A DNA stretch of 33,135 nucleotides from an uncultured Bacilli bacterium (GCA_944371435.1 CALVXQ010000003.1:1-33135), one strand, 5' to 3'. Shown: positions 16,982 through 24,706, numbered from the stretch's first letter. Notes: generated from the sequence alone by a model not told the origin. Translations and numbers: made by a program.

Positions 16982-17057
16982 AATGCACCATCATAGGGCA
17001 AAATTGGGTCTCAAAACAGCAAAAATGCACAATTTTTTTAAAATATTGTGCATTTTT
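16982..17057. repeat. 76-bp direct repeat, left copy (upstream of Fic gene)
   Basis: It matches 18162-18237 with 72 of 76 identical bases; the differences are at 17020, 17034, 17037 and 17039. The first 38 bases are identical. The repeat begins AATGCAC and ends with GTGCATT plus Ts, so its ends are inverted relative to each other. Its right half is a hairpin with a 13-bp stem (AAAAATGCACAAT with ATTGTGCATTTTT), less perfect than in the right copy. A related ATGGTGC at 16950-16956 is inverted to GCACCAT at 16985-16991. The Fic promoter begins 11 bases after the repeat. Confidence 0.93.
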
Positions 17058-17067
17058 ATATTTATTT

Positions 17068-17076
17068 TGTTATAAT
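17068..17076 (+). promoter_or_regulatory. Extended -10 promoter of the Fic gene
   Basis: TGTTATAAT is a perfect extended -10. The nearest -35-like hexamer, TTGTGC (17046-17051), is inside the right arm of the repeat hairpin, so a protein bound to the GTGCA palindrome could block transcription. Confidence 0.65.
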
Positions 17077-17095
17077 TTAACTAGAGGTGAACAAA

Positions 17096-18163
17096 ATGGA
17101 AATAGTAAAACTTAATGAATTACCTATTAATTATAATATGGATAAGGAGTTATTACGTTTACTTGCAGATGCTAATGAATTATATGGGGAGTATAAATCA
17201 AAATTAAAAAACAGTAAAATAAATTCTAAACTTTTTTTAGATTCCCTTATTTTAAAAGAAAGTTTTAAATCAACACAAATTGAAGGAACTCAAATCTCGC
17301 AAGATGATATATATTATTTAAAATACATGCCTAAAACAGATGAAAACTTGGAAATTCAAAATTTAAAAATGGTAATTGATTATGCTAAAAACTATTTAAA
17401 TGAAAATGATAAAATAAATTTGGAATTTGTAAATGAAATTCATAAAATTCTCTTAAATAGCGTTCGCGGTAATGAAAAAGAACCAGGTAAAATACGCAGT
17501 ATTCAAAACTGGATTGGTCCAAATGGATGTACAATTGAAGAGGCAAGCTATATCCCTCCAGCACCAGAAAAAGTACCGCTTTTACTAGATAATTTATTTA
17601 AATATATGAATGATTTATATATAGATCCCCTATTTATAAATATGGCTATTTCTCATTGCCAATTCGAATCAATTCATGCTTATAGAGATGGTAATGGAAG
17701 ATTAGGTAGAGCTTTAATTCCAATCCAATTGGCTGCTTTAACAAATGAAGAACCTATTTTATTCTTATCAGAAATTATAGAGCTTTATAAACCTACTTAT
17801 TATCGCTTATTAAATGAAAGTCGTAATGGAAATATATTAGGATTTATTAAATTCTTTTTACAATGTATTATAGAACAATGCAATAACTATATATATAAAA
17901 TAAATCGAATTGAACAAATATATGAAAAAAATAATGAGAAAATAAAAGTATTAAAAAGTAGTGCTGTATATCAAATAATGCCTATTATTACAAAATTAGT
18001 AATTTTTACTAAAAAGGAAATAGAAGATGAATCTAAATTATCCAGAAATACAGTCTCTAGAATTATTGATAAATTAGTAGAACTTAATATTTTAGTTCCT
18101 GATACTAATCACACAAAACTTGGTTATCGTTACCAAGATATATACAATGTATTTATCAAATAA
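17096..18163 (+). CDS. Fic family AMP/nucleotide-transferase, self-inhibited class, with C-terminal winged helix
   Basis: Fic enzymes transfer AMP or another nucleotide-derived group to a target protein. The active site is complete: HAYRDGNGRLGR (194-205) matches HxFx(D/E)GNGRxxR with Tyr for Phe. An inhibitory helix with S59-x3-E63-G64 lies in the N-terminal domain (class II arrangement), so no separate antitoxin is needed. The C-terminal 60 residues (IFTKKEIEDESKLSRNTVSRI) look like a winged helix-turn-helix that could bind DNA. The ATG at 17096 is preferred (GAGGTGA 6 bases upstream) over the in-frame GTG at 17087, which overlaps that site; 355 residues. The gene sits between tRNA-Arg and scpB, flanked by 76-bp direct repeats, which suggests acquisition as a unit. 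The target protein is unknown. Confidence 0.93.
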   Translation: MEIVKLNELPINYNMDKELLRLLADANELYGEYKSKLKNSKINSKLFLDSLILKESFKSTQIEGTQISQDDIYYLKYMPKTDENLEIQNLKMVIDYAKNYLNENDKINLEFVNEIHKILLNSVRGNEKEPGKIRSIQNWIGPNGCTIEEASYIPPAPEKVPLLLDNLFKYMNDLYIDPLFINMAISHCQFESIHAYRDGNGRLGRALIPIQLAALTNEEPILFLSEIIELYKPTYYRLLNESRNGNILGFIKFFLQCIIEQCNNYIYKINRIEQIYEKNNEKIKVLKSSAVYQIMPIITKLVIFTKKEIEDESKLSRNTVSRIIDKLVELNILVPDTNHTKLGYRYQDIYNVFIK

Positions 18164-18237
18164 TGCACCATCATAGGGCAAAATTGGGTCTCAAAACAGT
18201 AAAAATGCACAATATTCTAAAAATATTGTGCATTTTT
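18162..18237. repeat. 76-bp direct repeat, right copy (downstream of Fic gene)
   Basis: The copy lies exactly 1180 bases after the left one. It starts within the Fic stop codon (18161-18163) and its last base is the last base of the scpB stop codon (18239-18237), so it fills the whole gap between the convergent genes. Confidence 0.93.
18201..18237. terminator. Bidirectional terminator inside the right repeat
   Basis: AAAAATGCACAATATT (18201-18216) and AATATTGTGCATTTTT (18222-18237) form a perfect 16-bp stem with a CTAAA loop. T-runs leave the stem on both strands, so it can end both the Fic and scpB transcripts. Confidence 0.82.
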
Positions 18238-18824
18238 TAAACAGCAACCTCTTCGGAAGTAGGATTTTCTTTATATATAGATTGAAATAAATCTTTATCA
18301 TCAGTTTCTACTTCCTTAGTAGGTAACTTAGGTAAATCATTTAAAGTAGCTAAACCAAAGTAATCAAGAAAATCACTAGTAGTTCCATACAAATTAGGTC
18401 TACCAGGCATTGTTGATTTACCAACTTCTTTAACTAAGCCTTTAGCAACTAATTTTCTAATTACCCAAGAATTATTAACACCTCGCATCTCATCTACTTC
18501 AGCCCTTGTTATTGGCTGATGATAGGCAATAATAGCTAATGTTTCCAATGCTGATTGCGATAAGGTATTAGTTTCAGGATTGACTATTAATTTTTCATAA
18601 TATTCTTTATGTTCTTTCTTAGTAGTTAACTTAAAGGCATTTCCTAAATAACTAATTCTTATCCCCCTTTTAACATCTTCATAAGATTTTTTTAACTCCA
18701 TAAGTAATTCTTTAGCTTCATCCATTGTTATTTCTAAAATATTACATATCTGTTCTAAAGTTAATCCTTCATCACCAACAACAAATAATAACCCTTCTAA
18801 AACAGCAACTTTATCATCCTTCAT
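18237..18824 (-). CDS. scpB: Segregation and condensation protein ScpB
   Basis: ScpB dimers bind ScpA and, with SMC, form the condensin that organises and separates chromosomes. The 195 residues contain two winged-helix domains; conserved pieces are LEGLLFVVGDEGLTLEQI, LSQSALETLAIIAYHQPITRAEVDEMRGV and the end of the second domain GRPNLYGTTSDFLDYFGL. The start overlaps the end of scpA by 11 bases, with AAGGTG as ribosome site. A short acidic tail follows the folded part. Its stop codon touches the right 76-bp repeat. Confidence 0.96.
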   Translation of the reverse strand: MKDDKVAVLEGLLFVVGDEGLTLEQICNILEITMDEAKELLMELKKSYEDVKRGIRISYLGNAFKLTTKKEHKEYYEKLIVNPETNTLSQSALETLAIIAYHQPITRAEVDEMRGVNNSWVIRKLVAKGLVKEVGKSTMPGRPNLYGTTSDFLDYFGLATLNDLPKLPTKEVETDDKDLFQSIYKENPTSEEVAV

Positions 18825-19545
18825 TTAATACACCTTCTACTATAATCGGACTATAACTATTTTCTTGAAATATCTTTAACTCTTTATTCTTACTCATCTG
18901 TAGTATGGCTAAAAATGTTACAACGATATACTCTCTATTAATAGTATCAAATAAACTAAAAAACTCTACACGTTTTTTATTTTGAATAATCTTTTTAATC
19001 GAAGTTATTCTATCTTCAATACTTAATTCTTTTTTAGTAATTTTAGTATTAAGAGGCTTTAAAAACTTAGCTCTTTTTTGATACTCCAAGAAAGCTTGAT
19101 ATAAGTCATCAGTCGTAAATAACCCTTTAGTTAATTTATTATCTTTAGCATAAATCTTTAAATTTTCCGGAACTTTAGTAAATACTTCACTTCTTTTTTC
19201 TTCTAAATCTTTAAAAGTATTAGTTATATTTTTTATCTCTTCATACTCGATTAATTTATTTCTTAAATCCTCTTCACTTGTTATACTATATTCATCAGCA
19301 GTATCCTCTTCATCTTTCCTATTAACTAATAAACGGGCTTTTAAATTAACTAATTCAGCAGCCATTACTAAATAACTAGAAGCAATATCAATATTTAAAG
19401 ATTCAAAATTATTAATAATATTAAGATATTGATCAATTATTTCTTTTAAATTAATTTCATAAATATCCATTTTGGATTGCTTAACTAAATGTAAAAGAAG
19501 ATCTAAAGGACCTTCAAAATCATTAATATGAAAATTATAATCCAT
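18814..19545 (-). CDS. scpA: Segregation and condensation protein ScpA
   Basis: ScpA is the kleisin that bridges the SMC heads. The 243 residues begin MDYNFHINDFEGPLDLLLHLV, the family's hallmark N-terminus, from the ATG at 19545 with AGAGGGGG just upstream; a longer frame to 19581 would overlap the preceding gene and put this site inside. The N-terminal part (DIYEINLKEIIDQYL, then LVMAAELVNLKARLL) binds the SMC neck, and the C-terminal winged helix (about 185-243) binds the SMC cap. The middle is charged and variable, as usual. It overlaps scpB and follows the 442-residue membrane protein by 16 bases. Confidence 0.96.
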   Translation of the reverse strand: MDYNFHINDFEGPLDLLLHLVKQSKMDIYEINLKEIIDQYLNIINNFESLNIDIASSYLVMAAELVNLKARLLVNRKDEEDTADEYSITSEEDLRNKLIEYEEIKNITNTFKDLEEKRSEVFTKVPENLKIYAKDNKLTKGLFTTDDLYQAFLEYQKRAKFLKPLNTKITKKELSIEDRITSIKKIIQNKKRVEFFSLFDTINREYIVVTFLAILQMSKNKELKIFQENSYSPIIVEGVLNEG

Positions 19546-19561
19546 AATTTTCCCCCTCTTT

Positions 19562-20890
19562 TTAATGGCAAGTAAAACCAAGAGATTCTATTTCATAATT
19601 TAAGACATCTTTACTAGTATCCTTCTTATAATAATATATATCTTCTCCTGTTAAATCAACATCAGTAGTATAATTAATAGTAGCAGTATAAGTAAAACCA
19701 GTATCGATTGCTAAGGCATTAGCAGTTGCAATTCCACTTTCTTCAACACGCAATGCTTTAGCTTGATAATTTAAGAAATTAACAGTATAACTATTATCAT
19801 CAACCTTAATATAGTTATAATTATCTCTAATACTTACTAACTTATTATCTTGAAAAGTATAAGTTAAAGTACGATTAGGAGCCTCACAAGTAATTACTGT
19901 ACCTAATTCAGATATAGGATAATCTGATACATTACGATTTACTACTTGAAAAGAATTAGCATTAGTATAAATAGATTCATCAATAGGACTTTGCATCGTT
20001 GTAGTACCACCAGCACCTAAATTATCAATATTAATTAAAGCTCGTCCTAAATATGTATTATCTTGATAAAAATCAATATATACTCGATTAGTAGCAAAAT
20101 CAAAGCCATTCTGAGTATCAATATTCTTAAGTGTATAATTAAAATAATATGTATTATTAGCCATAGTCTTGGAAACATTGCTAATTTCTATATTCTCATA
20201 TTTGGCTATTACTGTTGGATCAATTAAATATGTTTCGATAACAGGTTCTTCTGGTAATGGTTCCTCTTCCTCATCATCAGGTAAAGATGGAGTTGGTACT
20301 TCTTCTAAAACCTCAGAATTATCACTTATATTTAACTTACTTAATAAATCACTAAAATAAGGAGTTATCTCCGGAATAAAAAATATTGTTGCGATTAAAA
20401 CAGTAAATAGTATTACCATTGCTAAAGGACTCTTTTGCTTATCCTTCTTAATCTTACCAATACTTTTACTAGCTAAAGCTGGTTCTTCTGGAATGGTACC
20501 AGTTGGCGTTGCCGGAGATACATTAGGATTAGCTTGCACATTAACATTAGGTTGAGGAGTTTGAACTTGAGATGGCACTGGTTGTTTTGGAGCAGCCATT
20601 CCATTATTTAAAGTGTTATTCTCATTTAATTGATTACTTAAATCTGCCTGATTAAAAAATGTATTATGATTAGGTTGAGGAGAACTATTTTTTAAAGCTG
20701 GTATATCCGGTTTTGCTTCTACTGGGGGAGTAGTTTTATCTTCACCAAGATTTCCCAATATTTTAGGAGTATTTAATTCTTCCACTTTTTTGGGTTCTTC
20801 TTTTTTTTCTTCCTCCTTAGAAACTGGTGTTTCTATCTTACGTCCCCATATATCTGTATTTACATTATCACTAGGATTATTGTTATTCAT
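19562..20890 (-). CDS. Single-pass membrane protein with Pro/Asn-rich cytoplasmic tail, unknown function
   Basis: The 442-residue product has a disordered N-terminal tail of about 150 residues rich in Pro, Asn, Gln and Lys/Glu, a basic stop (KIKKDKQK), one membrane segment (about 155-173, SPLAMVILFTVLIATIFF), an acidic Pro-rich linker (LPDDEEEEPLPEEP, about 204-217) and an outer domain of about 220 residues with beta-rich, Thr/Tyr/Asn-rich sequence. Two Cys residues (VITCEAPNR and the terminal FTCH) could form a disulfide. I recognise no family. The start is supported by GAGGG. It is the first gene before scpA-scpB, with a promoter of its own, so it probably is co-transcribed with them. Confidence 0.82.
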   Translation of the reverse strand: MNNNNPSDNVNTDIWGRKIETPVSKEEEKKEEPKKVEELNTPKILGNLGEDKTTPPVEAKPDIPALKNSSPQPNHNTFFNQADLSNQLNENNTLNNGMAAPKQPVPSQVQTPQPNVNVQANPNVSPATPTGTIPEEPALASKSIGKIKKDKQKSPLAMVILFTVLIATIFFIPEITPYFSDLLSKLNISDNSEVLEEVPTPSLPDDEEEEPLPEEPVIETYLIDPTVIAKYENIEISNVSKTMANNTYYFNYTLKNIDTQNGFDFATNRVYIDFYQDNTYLGRALINIDNLGAGGTTTMQSPIDESIYTNANSFQVVNRNVSDYPISELGTVITCEAPNRTLTYTFQDNKLVSIRDNYNYIKVDDNSYTVNFLNYQAKALRVEESGIATANALAIDTGFTYTATINYTTDVDLTGEDIYYYKKDTSKDVLNYEIESLGFTCH

Positions 20891-20916
20891 ACTATCCCTC
20901 TTTTTCTTATAACTTA

Positions 20917-20946
20917 ATTATATCAAGTTTTAATAAGTTTTGTAAA
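20917..20946 (-). promoter_or_regulatory. Promoter of the membrane protein-scpA-scpB operon
   Basis: The minus strand has TTTACA (20946-20941), an 18-base spacer and TATAAT (20922-20917) preceded by TGA, so it has both a fair -35 and an extended -10. Confidence 0.75.
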
Positions 20947-20962
20947 TATTTGAACAAGATAA

Positions 20963-20989
20963 AACTTCTAAACTATGAATTTAGAAGTT
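20963..20989 (-). terminator. Terminator after spoVAE
   Basis: AACTTCTAAA (20989-20980 read on the minus strand) pairs with TTTAGAAGTT across a 7-base loop, a perfect 10-bp stem, followed by TTATCTT. The spoVAE stop codon overlaps the first arm. The U-tract is weak. Confidence 0.65.
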
Positions 20990-21338
20990 AATCTTTAGCT
21001 TTACAAAATAAAGTTATTATGAATGCAAATATAATGGCACTAGTAATACCGGCTGAAGTAGTAGATAATAAGTTACTAAACATTCCTAAAGCTCCTTTAG
21101 TATAATACCCTTCAATGCATGCTTTATATAATAAATTACCAAATGATGTAATAGGAACACTAGCAGCAACACCAGCCCAATCAATAAAATAGTCATAGAT
21201 ACCTAAAAATGATAAGATAGCTCCAAGAACAACAAATAAAGAAGTAATATGACCTGCAGTTAATTTAGTATTATCTAATATTAATTCACCTAATAAACAA
21301 ACAATCCCACAAAATATTGCCCCATTAAGATAAATCAT
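20988..21338 (-). CDS. spoVAE: Stage V sporulation protein AE (SpoVAE)
   Basis: A 116-residue membrane protein with about four hydrophobic segments. GEL near the start, KLTAGHITSLFVVLGAILSFLGIYD, and the central DWAGVAASVPITSFGNLLYKACIEG are typical of SpoVAE (the EB form). With SpoVAC and SpoVAD it forms the channel in the spore inner membrane that takes up dipicolinic acid during sporulation and releases it at germination. GGAGGTGG precedes the ATG, and the start lies inside the last codons of spoVAD (14-base overlap). Confidence 0.94.
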   Translation of the reverse strand: MIYLNGAIFCGIVCLLGELILDNTKLTAGHITSLFVVLGAILSFLGIYDYFIDWAGVAASVPITSFGNLLYKACIEGYYTKGALGMFSNLLSTTSAGITSAIIFAFIITLFCKAKD

Positions 21339-22302
21339 CTTCCACCTCCAAACTTATAGCATGACATATCGCTGGTATAGTCTTTTTTTGATTAACCGAT
21401 GTTGGGGAATGTAAAGAACCTGTTGCTAATAATAAAATTCGTTTATACTTTCTATTATTTAGTATCTTGTTAAAAACTACTAATGGTAAAGTAACTGGTC
21501 CGGAAGAACCTGATATAGCAAAATCTTCCTCCTTAAAAAGTAATGAACCAGCATCAATATAATTATCAATTTTAATATTATTTACCTTTAATAATTCTTT
21601 AAATATTTTAGCTCCTACTCTTCCTAAATCACCAGTAAGAATAACATCATAATAGTTAGGATCTCTTTTAAATTCTTCAAGATGTTCTTTTAAAGTCGTA
21701 AAAGCCGCAGGAGCCATTACTGCACCCATATTAAGACAATCACTTACACCATAATCAACTACTTTACCAATCGTAGCCGATTCCACTTTAATCTTCGTTT
21801 TATAATTAGTTAGATAAACACCTACTGCTCCAGTAGCAGTTAAAGTACTTCTTTTAATCTTAGGTGCTCCGTATTCGATTGGATAACGAAATTGTCTTTC
21901 AGCTACATTAATATGACTACTAGTTAATACTAAAGAATTTTTTATCTTTTTACTATCAAGCATATTAGCCGCTACAATTAAACTTTCATTAAAAGAAGCA
22001 CAGGCACTATAGCAACCTAAATAAGGAATAGGAAATTTAGCCATAACGGCACTAGAAATAGCAAGTTGATTAGATAATTCTCCAGATACAACTAAATCAA
22101 CTTTATTAAGTTTATTATTCTTAATTAAATTATCTAAACAAGCATATTGCATTTTTTCTTCAGCTTCTTCAAATGTTTTCATTCCAAAATAATAATCTGT
22201 TATTATTTGATCATAATCCTTAATGCTACCTTTAACTTCATTTGGTCCAGCAATAGAGTAACTATCCGCAATAAATACATTTTTAAACTTATAACTAGCC
22301 AT
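21325..22302 (-). CDS. spoVAD: Stage V sporulation protein AD (SpoVAD)
   Basis: A 325-residue thiolase-fold protein that binds dipicolinic acid on the forespore side of the SpoVA channel. Recognisable regions are VFIADSYSIAGPNE near the start, PYLGCYSACASFNESL (with the thiolase-like Cys pair), VLTSSHINVAERQFRYPIEYG, LTATGAVGVYL, VILTGDLGRVG, and the C-terminal LLLATGSLHSPTSVNQ. Length is close to the usual 338. It overlaps spoVAC by 8 bases and has AAGGTGG as ribosome site. Confidence 0.96.
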   Translation of the reverse strand: MASYKFKNVFIADSYSIAGPNEVKGSIKDYDQIITDYYFGMKTFEEAEEKMQYACLDNLIKNNKLNKVDLVVSGELSNQLAISSAVMAKFPIPYLGCYSACASFNESLIVAANMLDSKKIKNSLVLTSSHINVAERQFRYPIEYGAPKIKRSTLTATGAVGVYLTNYKTKIKVESATIGKVVDYGVSDCLNMGAVMAPAAFTTLKEHLEEFKRDPNYYDVILTGDLGRVGAKIFKELLKVNNIKIDNYIDAGSLLFKEEDFAISGSSGPVTLPLVVFNKILNNRKYKRILLLATGSLHSPTSVNQKKTIPAICHAISLEVEDDLS

Positions 22303-22729
22303 ATAAGACCACCTTAATAACAGCTAAAATAAATGCTGATACTATACCATATAAGATAACTGAACCTGCTAATTTAAAGACATTAGCACCCAAACCAGTA
22401 ATAAGTCCATCTTTCTTATAATCAAGAGCACTAGATGTTACGGAATGAGCAAATCCCGTAATAGGAATAATTAAGCCACAACGGACTTTAGCCACCCAGT
22501 TATCGAAGAAACCTAATCCAGTAAATAAACTAGCTAAAAATATTAAGATAATAATAGTCCAAATATTAGCTTCTTTATCGCCAATATTATAACTTGTTAA
22601 TATCTGAAAAATAATAATAGATATTATCCCTATTAAGGCACCAGTTATAAAAGCCATTAAAGCATTTTTTAGTCTTTCTTCACTAGGAGTATACTTCTTT
22701 ACTAACAACTTATAATCATCTTTATTCAT
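22295..22729 (-). CDS. spoVAC: Stage V sporulation protein AC (SpoVAC)
   Basis: A 144-residue polytopic membrane subunit of the SpoVA dipicolinic acid channel. Family regions are DYKLLVKKYTPSEERLKNALMAFITGALIG, the central DNWVAKVRCGLIIPITGFAHSVTSSALDYKKDGLITGLG (split: DNWVAKVRCGLIIPITGFAH, then SVTSSALDYKKDGLITG), and AGSVILYGIVSAFILAV. Two ATGs are possible; the one at 22744 is part of the Shine-Dalgarno region and of a hairpin, so the ATG at 22729 (MNKDDYK), 6-7 bases after GGAGGA, is used. The hairpin encloses that Shine-Dalgarno. Confidence 0.95.
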   Translation of the reverse strand: MNKDDYKLLVKKYTPSEERLKNALMAFITGALIGIISIIIFQILTSYNIGDKEANIWTIIILIFLASLFTGLGFFDNWVAKVRCGLIIPITGFAHSVTSSALDYKKDGLITGLGANVFKLAGSVILYGIVSAFILAVIKVVLYG

Positions 22730-22734
22730 TAAAA

Positions 22735-22761
22735 AATCCTCCATACTTATTATGAAGGATT
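22735..22761 (-). promoter_or_regulatory. Hairpin covering the spoVAC ribosome site, with a following U-run
   Basis: On the minus strand AATCCTTCATA pairs with TATGGAGGATT (11 bp, one T-G pair, loop ATAAG) and runs into TTTTTT and then the spoVAC ATG. The second arm contains GGAGG, the spoVAC Shine-Dalgarno. The shape fits a terminator, a translation block, or both. Confidence 0.72.
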
Positions 22762-22779
22762 AATTTATTTTTTATTCAA

Positions 22780-23421
22780 TTAATGTAAAGATTGATATAA
22801 TTCATCTAAACTCTTTTTCTCATAACGAGATACTTTTACTTGCGTAAGATTTAATTTCTTAGCTACTTCTTGTTGAGTATAATCATCAAAATATCTTAAT
22901 TTAATAATACTACGATAAGGTTCTTCTAAGTTATCTACACCCCATTTTAAATCTAAATAATCAATATTATTAGCTTTTTCATCTTTAATTGTATTATATA
23001 AAGAAGTATCATTATCTAACTCGTTATCTAAACTCAAAATACTATAAGTAGAGTTAATAGCATTACTAACTAGACTAGGATCGATATTCAAATAATTGGC
23101 AATCTCTAAAGTTGTAGGAACCTTACCTAGACTTTGGGTTAAATAAACATTAGTTTTCTCAATTAATTTAGTTAATTTTAAGATATCCCGATTTTGTTTC
23201 AAAGCTTTAGCCGATAGCATATAATTATACATTTCCCCAAATATATATTTATAAGCATAAGTAGAAAATTTAGTTTTTCCATCATCTTTATAATGGTTAT
23301 AAGCTTGAATTAAACCTAATACTCCAGCCTGATACAAATCATTATACTCTACACCATAAAAATTATTAGCAATACTCTTTATTAAGGGTTTAAATTCTTC
23401 GATAGGTATATCAATATTCAT
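22780..23421 (-). CDS. sigF: Sporulation-type sigma factor (SigF/SigG-like)
   Basis: A 213-residue sigma-70 factor with region 2 (NDLYQAGVLGLIQAYNHY, KFSTYAYKYIFGEMYNYM), region 3 (LTQSLGKVPTTLEIANYLNI) and region 4 (EEPYRSIIKLRYFDDYTQQEVAKKL, then TQVKVSRYEKKSLDEL). The region 4 ending is that of the SigF/SigG/SigB branch. In B. subtilis sigF is directly followed by the spoVA operon, and here spoVAC follows after 50 bases, so I favour SigF over SigG. It is shorter than the usual 255 residues, missing most of the sequence before region 2. The genes for the anti-sigma system (spoIIAA, spoIIAB) are not next to it; ddl is upstream. AAGGAGG gives a strong ribosome site. No standard promoter is evident in 23422-23515. 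Confidence 0.85.
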   Translation of the reverse strand: MNIDIPIEEFKPLIKSIANNFYGVEYNDLYQAGVLGLIQAYNHYKDDGKTKFSTYAYKYIFGEMYNYMLSAKALKQNRDILKLTKLIEKTNVYLTQSLGKVPTTLEIANYLNIDPSLVSNAINSTYSILSLDNELDNDTSLYNTIKDEKANNIDYLDLKWGVDNLEEPYRSIIKLRYFDDYTQQEVAKKLNLTQVKVSRYEKKSLDELYQSLH

Positions 23422-23515
23422 GATATTAGCCTCCTTACCCGTAATATAGAATAATTTTTTAATAATTTAAACAGTTTCGACAAATGTTTTCAAGAAATAC
23501 TCTAGAGATTGACAA

Positions 23516-24691
23516 CTAAAACTTTGTACCCTTTACACCTTTAGTTCCATTAAAATTACTTAATATATTACTATCAAAAGAATTTATCTTCTTTTGTTTT
23601 GTTTGATAATTACGAATTCCTATTTTAATTAATTCATCTAATAAATCACTATATTTTTTATTACTTGGTTCCCATAAATAAAAGGCTAAAGATCCAGGAC
23701 AAGTATTTATTTCATTAATATAGACTTTTTTACTAGTATTATCAACTAAAAAATCTATTCTAACTACTCCAGAATTACCTAAAGCTAAAAATGCTTTCTT
23801 AGCTATTGCAATTATTTCTTCTTGCATTTTTTTAGGAATATCAGCCGGAATTTTCCGAGAACTAGCAGATAAACCTTTTAGAGATTTTGTTTTACTACCA
23901 CTTAAGTACTTATCATCAAAAGTTAAGATATGATGAGAATTATTTACTTCTTCAATTTGGGATACTTCTAAACTTTGATAATTACCTAAAACAGAAATAT
24001 TTACTTCTTTTAAGTCAGTAAGACATTTTTCTACTAATATCTTTTTATCATAACTAATTGCTTCTTTAATCGCAACTTTTACCTCTTCTAAATTATTAGC
24101 TACACTTATGCCAATACTACTTCCTAAATTAGCTGGTTTAATAATAACCGGATATCCTAACTTTTTTATTTCATCTAAGTATTTATCATTATCATTATTA
24201 TATTCATAATCATAAAACCAAATAAAAGGTAGAACTGGTAATTTATTAACTTCATAAACAGATTTTTGAATAACTTTATCTTGACCAACAGCACTAGCTA
24301 AAACATCACTACCAACATAAGGAATATTAATAGTCTCTAAATATCCTTGCAATTTACCATCTTCAACATTCGTACCATGCACTATTGGGAATATAATATC
24401 TATTTCATATTTATATCTTTTAAAGAAACCAGTTGTTTGTAAATAAAACTTATTTCCTTTATTTACTAAAATACATTCACTAGTAAACCTTTCTAACTCA
24501 GCCATATCTTTATAAGTATTAATATCTTTTAATACTTCACCAGTATGCCAAACTCCTTTTTTATCAATATAAATGGGTATTATTTGATACTTATTAGTAT
24601 CCATATTTTTTATAGCTTGAAGCGCTGATATAATACTTACTTCATGTTCAACGCTTACACCCCCAAATAAAACACCAACTTTAATTTTCAT
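23516..24691 (-). CDS. ddl: D-alanine--D-alanine ligase
   Basis: An ATP-grasp enzyme that joins two D-Ala residues for peptidoglycan precursors. The 391 residues start at MKIKVGVLFGG (ATG 24691); a GTG at 24700 is possible but GAAAG would be only 2 bases from it. Family motifs: GGVSVEHEVS near the N-terminus, HGTNVEDGKLQGYLE, PYVGSDVLASAVGQDK, PVIIKPANLGSSIGI, and the metal-binding VRIDFLVD and NEINTCPGSLAFYLWEP. The PGSLAFYLW ending is the form I associate with many clostridial Ddl proteins. It is the last gene in an operon with a hydrolase and the MurF-like ligase. The C-terminal tail (FDSNILSNFNGTKG) extends beyond the usual end. Confidence 0.93.
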   Translation of the reverse strand: MKIKVGVLFGGVSVEHEVSIISALQAIKNMDTNKYQIIPIYIDKKGVWHTGEVLKDINTYKDMAELERFTSECILVNKGNKFYLQTTGFFKRYKYEIDIIFPIVHGTNVEDGKLQGYLETINIPYVGSDVLASAVGQDKVIQKSVYEVNKLPVLPFIWFYDYEYNNDNDKYLDEIKKLGYPVIIKPANLGSSIGISVANNLEEVKVAIKEAISYDKKILVEKCLTDLKEVNISVLGNYQSLEVSQIEEVNNSHHILTFDDKYLSGSKTKSLKGLSASSRKIPADIPKKMQEEIIAIAKKAFLALGNSGVVRIDFLVDNTSKKVYINEINTCPGSLAFYLWEPSNKKYSDLLDELIKIGIRNYQTKQKKINSFDSNILSNFNGTKGVKGTKF

Positions 24692-24706
24692 TCTAATCAC
24701 TACTTT

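Noticed and set aside
16982-18237. The two 76-bp repeats as a CRISPR array or insertion sequence ends
   Set aside because: There are only two copies, 1180 bases apart with a gene between them, and no cas genes. They are in direct orientation and no transposase gene lies between them.
18814-18824. Use of TGA as Trp (Mycoplasma code)
   Set aside because: No gene needs TGA read through and Trp residues are coded by TGG. The scpA stop TGA is followed at once by TAA, so that site alone does not decide, but nothing else supports code 4.
23422-23515. Forespore or stationary-phase sigma promoter before the sigma factor gene
   Set aside because: Pieces resembling SigF/SigG -35 and -10 elements occur but not at a convincing spacing; the inverted repeat AAACA...TGTTT here is too weak to call an operator.
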